From DATLNF01 sp963765815 (GTDB taxonomy: Bacteria; Actinomycetota; Actinomycetes; BP-191), in NCBI GenBank assembly GCA_963765815.1, contig CAVXXT010000007.1, positions 372,001 to 436,000 on the forward strand: DNA of 64,000 bases. The letters are read 5' to 3'. The notes under the pieces were generated by a model. It searched no databases and had not been told where the DNA came from. It saw only the letters and a list, made by a program, of their open reading frames with translations. Below are positions 61,657-64,000 of this stretch, one piece after another (the stretch's first letter is position 1; each line of letters opens with the position of its first letter). The translations under genes and the position numbers were made by a program.

Positions 61657-63111
61657 TCAAGCGGTGCAGCCGCAGCGGGCGAGGGCAGCCGCGGCGGCGT
61701 CGAGCACCTCGGCGCCGAAGGTCGCCAGCCGGTTGGGCAGCCGGTCGGCGGAGAACGCGAACACCAGCTGGCGACCGCTCGCCGTCTGGACGACGCCGGC
61801 CAGGGTGCTGACGTTGTTGAGCGAGCCGGTCTTGGCCCGGACCCAGCCCGCGCCGGCGGTGGCGGTGCCTTCGTCGTACCGCTCCTCGAGGGTGCCGCCG
61901 AAGCCGGCGACGGGCAGGCCGCTGACCAGCGGTCGCAGCGTCGGCCGCTTCGGGTCGAGCGCCACCGCGAGCACGCGCGCCAGGCCGGCTGTCGTCATCC
62001 GGTCGCGCGGGGAGAGGCCGGACCCGTCGACCAGCCCCCCGGCGTCGCCCGCGACGCCGAGCTCGCCGAGGGCATCGCCGATCGTCAGCGCGCCGCCGGC
62101 GAAGCTGGCCGGCCGACCGCGCTCCTTCGCGATCAGGTGGGCGAACATCTCCGCGAGGTTGTTGTCGCTGACCGCGAGCATCCGCTCGACCAGGGCGGAG
62201 ACCGTCGGCGACGACACCGACCCGATCGGCTCGGCGCTGGCCGGCGCCGGAGCGCGCGTGACGGCGTCTGGGAGGGTGACGCCCTGCTTGCGCAGCAGGT
62301 CGCGCAGCACTCGTCCCGCCGCGAGGTCGGGGTCGCGGAAGCGATCCGACTCGCCGAGCTCGACCCGGCCGCTGTCGACCATCAGCGCGGTCACCGGCGC
62401 GACCGAGCCCTCGGTCAGGTAGTTGGGCTTCCACCCGGGACCGGTGCGCGGTCCGGTGAACAACGTCGAGTCGACGACCACGCCGCCGGTGATGGAGGTG
62501 ATGCCCTTCGCGCGAACCGCCAGCGCGAGGTCGGCGACCTGCGCCAGCTCGGGATAGCCGACTCGCCGCGCGCCGGCCGGCGACGCCAGTGTCGGGTCGC
62601 CGCCGCCGACGAGGACCAGGCGACCGGTCAGCACGCTTCCCGAGACCACCCCGTCCGGTACGACGGTCGTCACGATGCGCCGGTCGGGGCCGAGGACGTG
62701 CAGCGCAGCGAGGGCAGTGACGACCTTCGCGGTCGACGCCGGAGTCACCGGCAGTGCGCTGTTGCGCGAGTAGAGGACCTGGCCGCTCACCGCGTCGGTG
62801 ACGACCGCGCTGACCCGCGGGCCGAGCGTGGGGTCAGCGAACGCGACGTCGAGCGCGGTCGCGACCCCGGCCCGGGTGGGCAGCGCGGCATCCGGCGACA
62901 GCGGCCGGCCGAACGTCGGCAGCGGCGCGGGGCTGCGGCGCGGGTCGTCCGGCGCGAGCAGCGCTGGGGAGGCGGAGATCAGGGGCGGCCGAGCATCGTC
63001 GGAGTCCGCGAGCAGTCCGCCTCGGCGTACCTGGTACGCCGCGCCGCCCGCCACGACGGCCGTCGTCAGCGCGAGCGCGATCCACAGGTGGGTGCTGCGC
63101 CTGCGGAACAC
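61657..63111 (-). CDS. dacB: D-alanyl-D-alanine carboxypeptidase/endopeptidase (PBP4, DacB type)
   Basis: An S13 penicillin-binding protein of 484 residues from GTG 63111: membrane anchor/signal (THLWIALALTTAVVAGGAAY), active-site PASTAKVVTAL (SxxK), LAVSDNNLAEMF (SxN) and VRAKTGSLNNVS (KTG). It trims peptidoglycan peptides outside the membrane. The start is uncertain: upstream in-frame GTG codons exist, but GAGAGGA precedes 63111. ppa is divergent. Confidence 0.92.
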   Translation of the reverse strand: MFRRRSTHLWIALALTTAVVAGGAAYQVRRGGLLADSDDARPPLISASPALLAPDDPRRSPAPLPTFGRPLSPDAALPTRAGVATALDVAFADPTLGPRVSAVVTDAVSGQVLYSRNSALPVTPASTAKVVTALAALHVLGPDRRIVTTVVPDGVVSGSVLTGRLVLVGGGDPTLASPAGARRVGYPELAQVADLALAVRAKGITSITGGVVVDSTLFTGPRTGPGWKPNYLTEGSVAPVTALMVDSGRVELGESDRFRDPDLAAGRVLRDLLRKQGVTLPDAVTRAPAPASAEPIGSVSSPTVSALVERMLAVSDNNLAEMFAHLIAKERGRPASFAGGALTIGDALGELGVAGDAGGLVDGSGLSPRDRMTTAGLARVLAVALDPKRPTLRPLVSGLPVAGFGGTLEERYDEGTATAGAGWVRAKTGSLNNVSTLAGVVQTASGRQLVFAFSADRLPNRLATFGAEVLDAAAAALARCGCTA

Positions 63112-63175
63112 CTGCGACGTCCTCTCCTCGGTCGACCCGGCCCATGCCCGCGACAGACACGGCACACTCCACTCT

Positions 63176-63667
63176 ATGAACTTCGACGTGACGATCGAGA
63201 TCCCGAAAGGGACCCGCAACAAGTACGAGATGGATCACGAGACCGGACGCATCCGGCTGGACCGGATGCTGTTCACCGCGACCCGCTATCCGGCGGACTA
63301 CGGCTTCGTCGACGGGACGCTGGGCGAGGACGGCGACCCGCTCGACGTGCTGGTGCTGCTCGACGAGCCGACCTTCCCCGGCTGCCTGATCCACTGCCGG
63401 GCGCTGGGCATGTTCCGGATGACCGACGAGAAGGGCGGCGACGACAAGGTGCTCGCCGTGCCGTTGGACGACCCGCGCATCGTCGCGACCGAGCTCGACG
63501 ACGTGCCGCCGCACCTGCTGCTGGAGATCCAGCACTTCTTCGAGACCTACAAGGACCTCGAGCCGGGCAAGTCGGTCGAAGGCGCGACGTGGGTCGGCCG
63601 GGCGGAGGCGGAGGCGGAGATCGAGGCGTCGCGCGTGCGGCTCACCCAAGCCGGCGGGCTGCACTAG
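63176..63667 (+). CDS. ppa: Inorganic pyrophosphatase
   Basis: Family I Ppa (163 residues): TIEIPKGTRNKYEMDHETG, YPADYGFVDGTLGEDGDPLD with catalytic Asp/Tyr residues, and VPHLLLEIQHF-like C-terminal helices (DDVPPHLLLEIQHFFETYKD). It hydrolyses PPi and drives biosynthesis. The ATG at 63176 is close to the dacB start on the other strand; CACACT lies 7 nt upstream, a weak leaderless match. The last 26 bp overlap the convergent gene's end. Confidence 0.96.
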   Translation: MNFDVTIEIPKGTRNKYEMDHETGRIRLDRMLFTATRYPADYGFVDGTLGEDGDPLDVLVLLDEPTFPGCLIHCRALGMFRMTDEKGGDDKVLAVPLDDPRIVATELDDVPPHLLLEIQHFFETYKDLEPGKSVEGATWVGRAEAEAEIEASRVRLTQAGGLH

Positions 63668-64000
63668 CCCGGCGACGGCGTACGACGAGCAGCGACGCCG
63701 GGACGCCGAGGACCAGCGCGAGCGCGGCGACGGCCGGCCAGGTCGAGCGCGATCCCTCGTCGGACCCGATCGGATTCGCGGAGAAGCGACCCGGCGCGGA
63801 CGGCGACGGCGCCGGCCCGATCACCGCGCCGCTGGAGGAGGACGACGGCGGCGGCGCGGTCGCGACGGATGACGCGGTTGGTCCCGTCGTGACGGTCGGT
63901 GTCGCGGACGCCGACGCGCTGCGGCTCATCGACGGCGTGGCCTGGGCCGACCCGGCGTGCGTCGGCGGGGGACTCGACGGCCGGCTGGTCGACGAGGAGC
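63642..64000 (-). CDS. Ser/Thr/Pro-rich surface protein with C-terminal anchor, partial
   Basis: The frame is open to the window end and about 118 residues are visible. It is a long low-complexity Ser/Thr/Pro/Ala stalk, then a membrane helix (WPAVAALALVLGVPASLLVV) and a basic RRRR tail. The N-terminal part lies outside the window. The stop is 26 bp inside ppa (convergent overlap). A cell-wall or membrane-anchored surface protein is likely; the functional domain is not visible. Confidence 0.65.
   Translation of the reverse strand, partial: SSSTSRPSSPPPTHAGSAQATPSMSRSASASATPTVTTGPTASSVATAPPPSSSSSGAVIGPAPSPSAPGRFSANPIGSDEGSRSTWPAVAALALVLGVPASLLVVRRRRASAARRLG

Overview
The window comes from a very GC-rich actinobacterium (Actinomycetota). 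Three things point there: the third-codon-position GC bias, the many GTG starts and 4-bp ATGA/GTGA overlaps, and above all the gene order. From about 15.5 kb to the end it follows, in order, the block I remember from Mycobacterium tuberculosis Rv3579c to Rv3628: rlmB, cysS, ispF, ispD, carD, radA, disA, mutY, clpC, lsr2, lysS, coaX, nadC/nadB/panD/panC, a DUF2520 protein, folK/folB/folP/folE, ftsH, hpt, tilS, a DUF2342 metalloprotease, dacB and ppa. Lineage-specific genes are inserted into this frame. I cannot name the genus from sequence alone.

Layout. 1-2 kb: sulfite assimilation (sulfite reductase end, small Cys-rich protein, cysH, sirohydrochlorin chelatase). 2-5.1 kb: biotin genes bioF-bioD-bioA. 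5.1-7.4 kb: a PLP enzyme, a YciI-like protein and a DinB-like protein. 7.5-13 kb: cell-envelope functions (HtrA-like protease, MacB/FtsX-type ABC exporter, secreted HEIGH protease, YceI-like protein). 13.1-15.3 kb: tRNA-Thr, a thioesterase, a secreted protein that may start at AUC, and a SigH-type sigma factor. 15.5-23.2 kb: rlmB, cysS, a PadR-controlled membrane protein, small enzymes, the ispD/ispF pair and carD. 23.5-30.2 kb is an accessory island: a tandem RNase III-like protein, a type III polyketide synthase operon with an acyl-CoA-dehydrogenase-like enzyme and a methyltransferase, a secreted subtilase and a UbiA-type prenyltransferase. 30.4-38.2 kb: radA-disA, a chemosensory-type operon (Hpt-CheB-CheR/TPR-CheW) and mutY. 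38.3-49.7 kb: clpC, lsr2, lysS and NAD/pantothenate/CoA genes. 49.8-53.7 kb: a MidA-family methyltransferase next to a stand-alone nuoD, and a nuclease-like gene bracketed by a repeated 54-bp element. 53.2-64 kb: folate operon, ftsH, hpt, tilS, a metalloprotease, dacB, ppa and a partial surface protein.

Three themes recur. Many genes have a TANNNT hexamer 6-7 nt before the start codon, which suggests leaderless transcripts. Gene ends are often marked by long perfect inverted repeats that fall into several small families and sometimes encode the last codons of a gene. Six genes (sigH, the acyl-CoA-dehydrogenase-like gene, disA, cheR, cheB, nuoD) carry single-base frameshifts inside otherwise intact conserved proteins, about twelve in all. 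This looks more like sequencing or assembly error than gene decay.

No insertion sequence, integrase, CRISPR array, rRNA or replication origin was seen, and no stretch over 300 bases lacks a gene.
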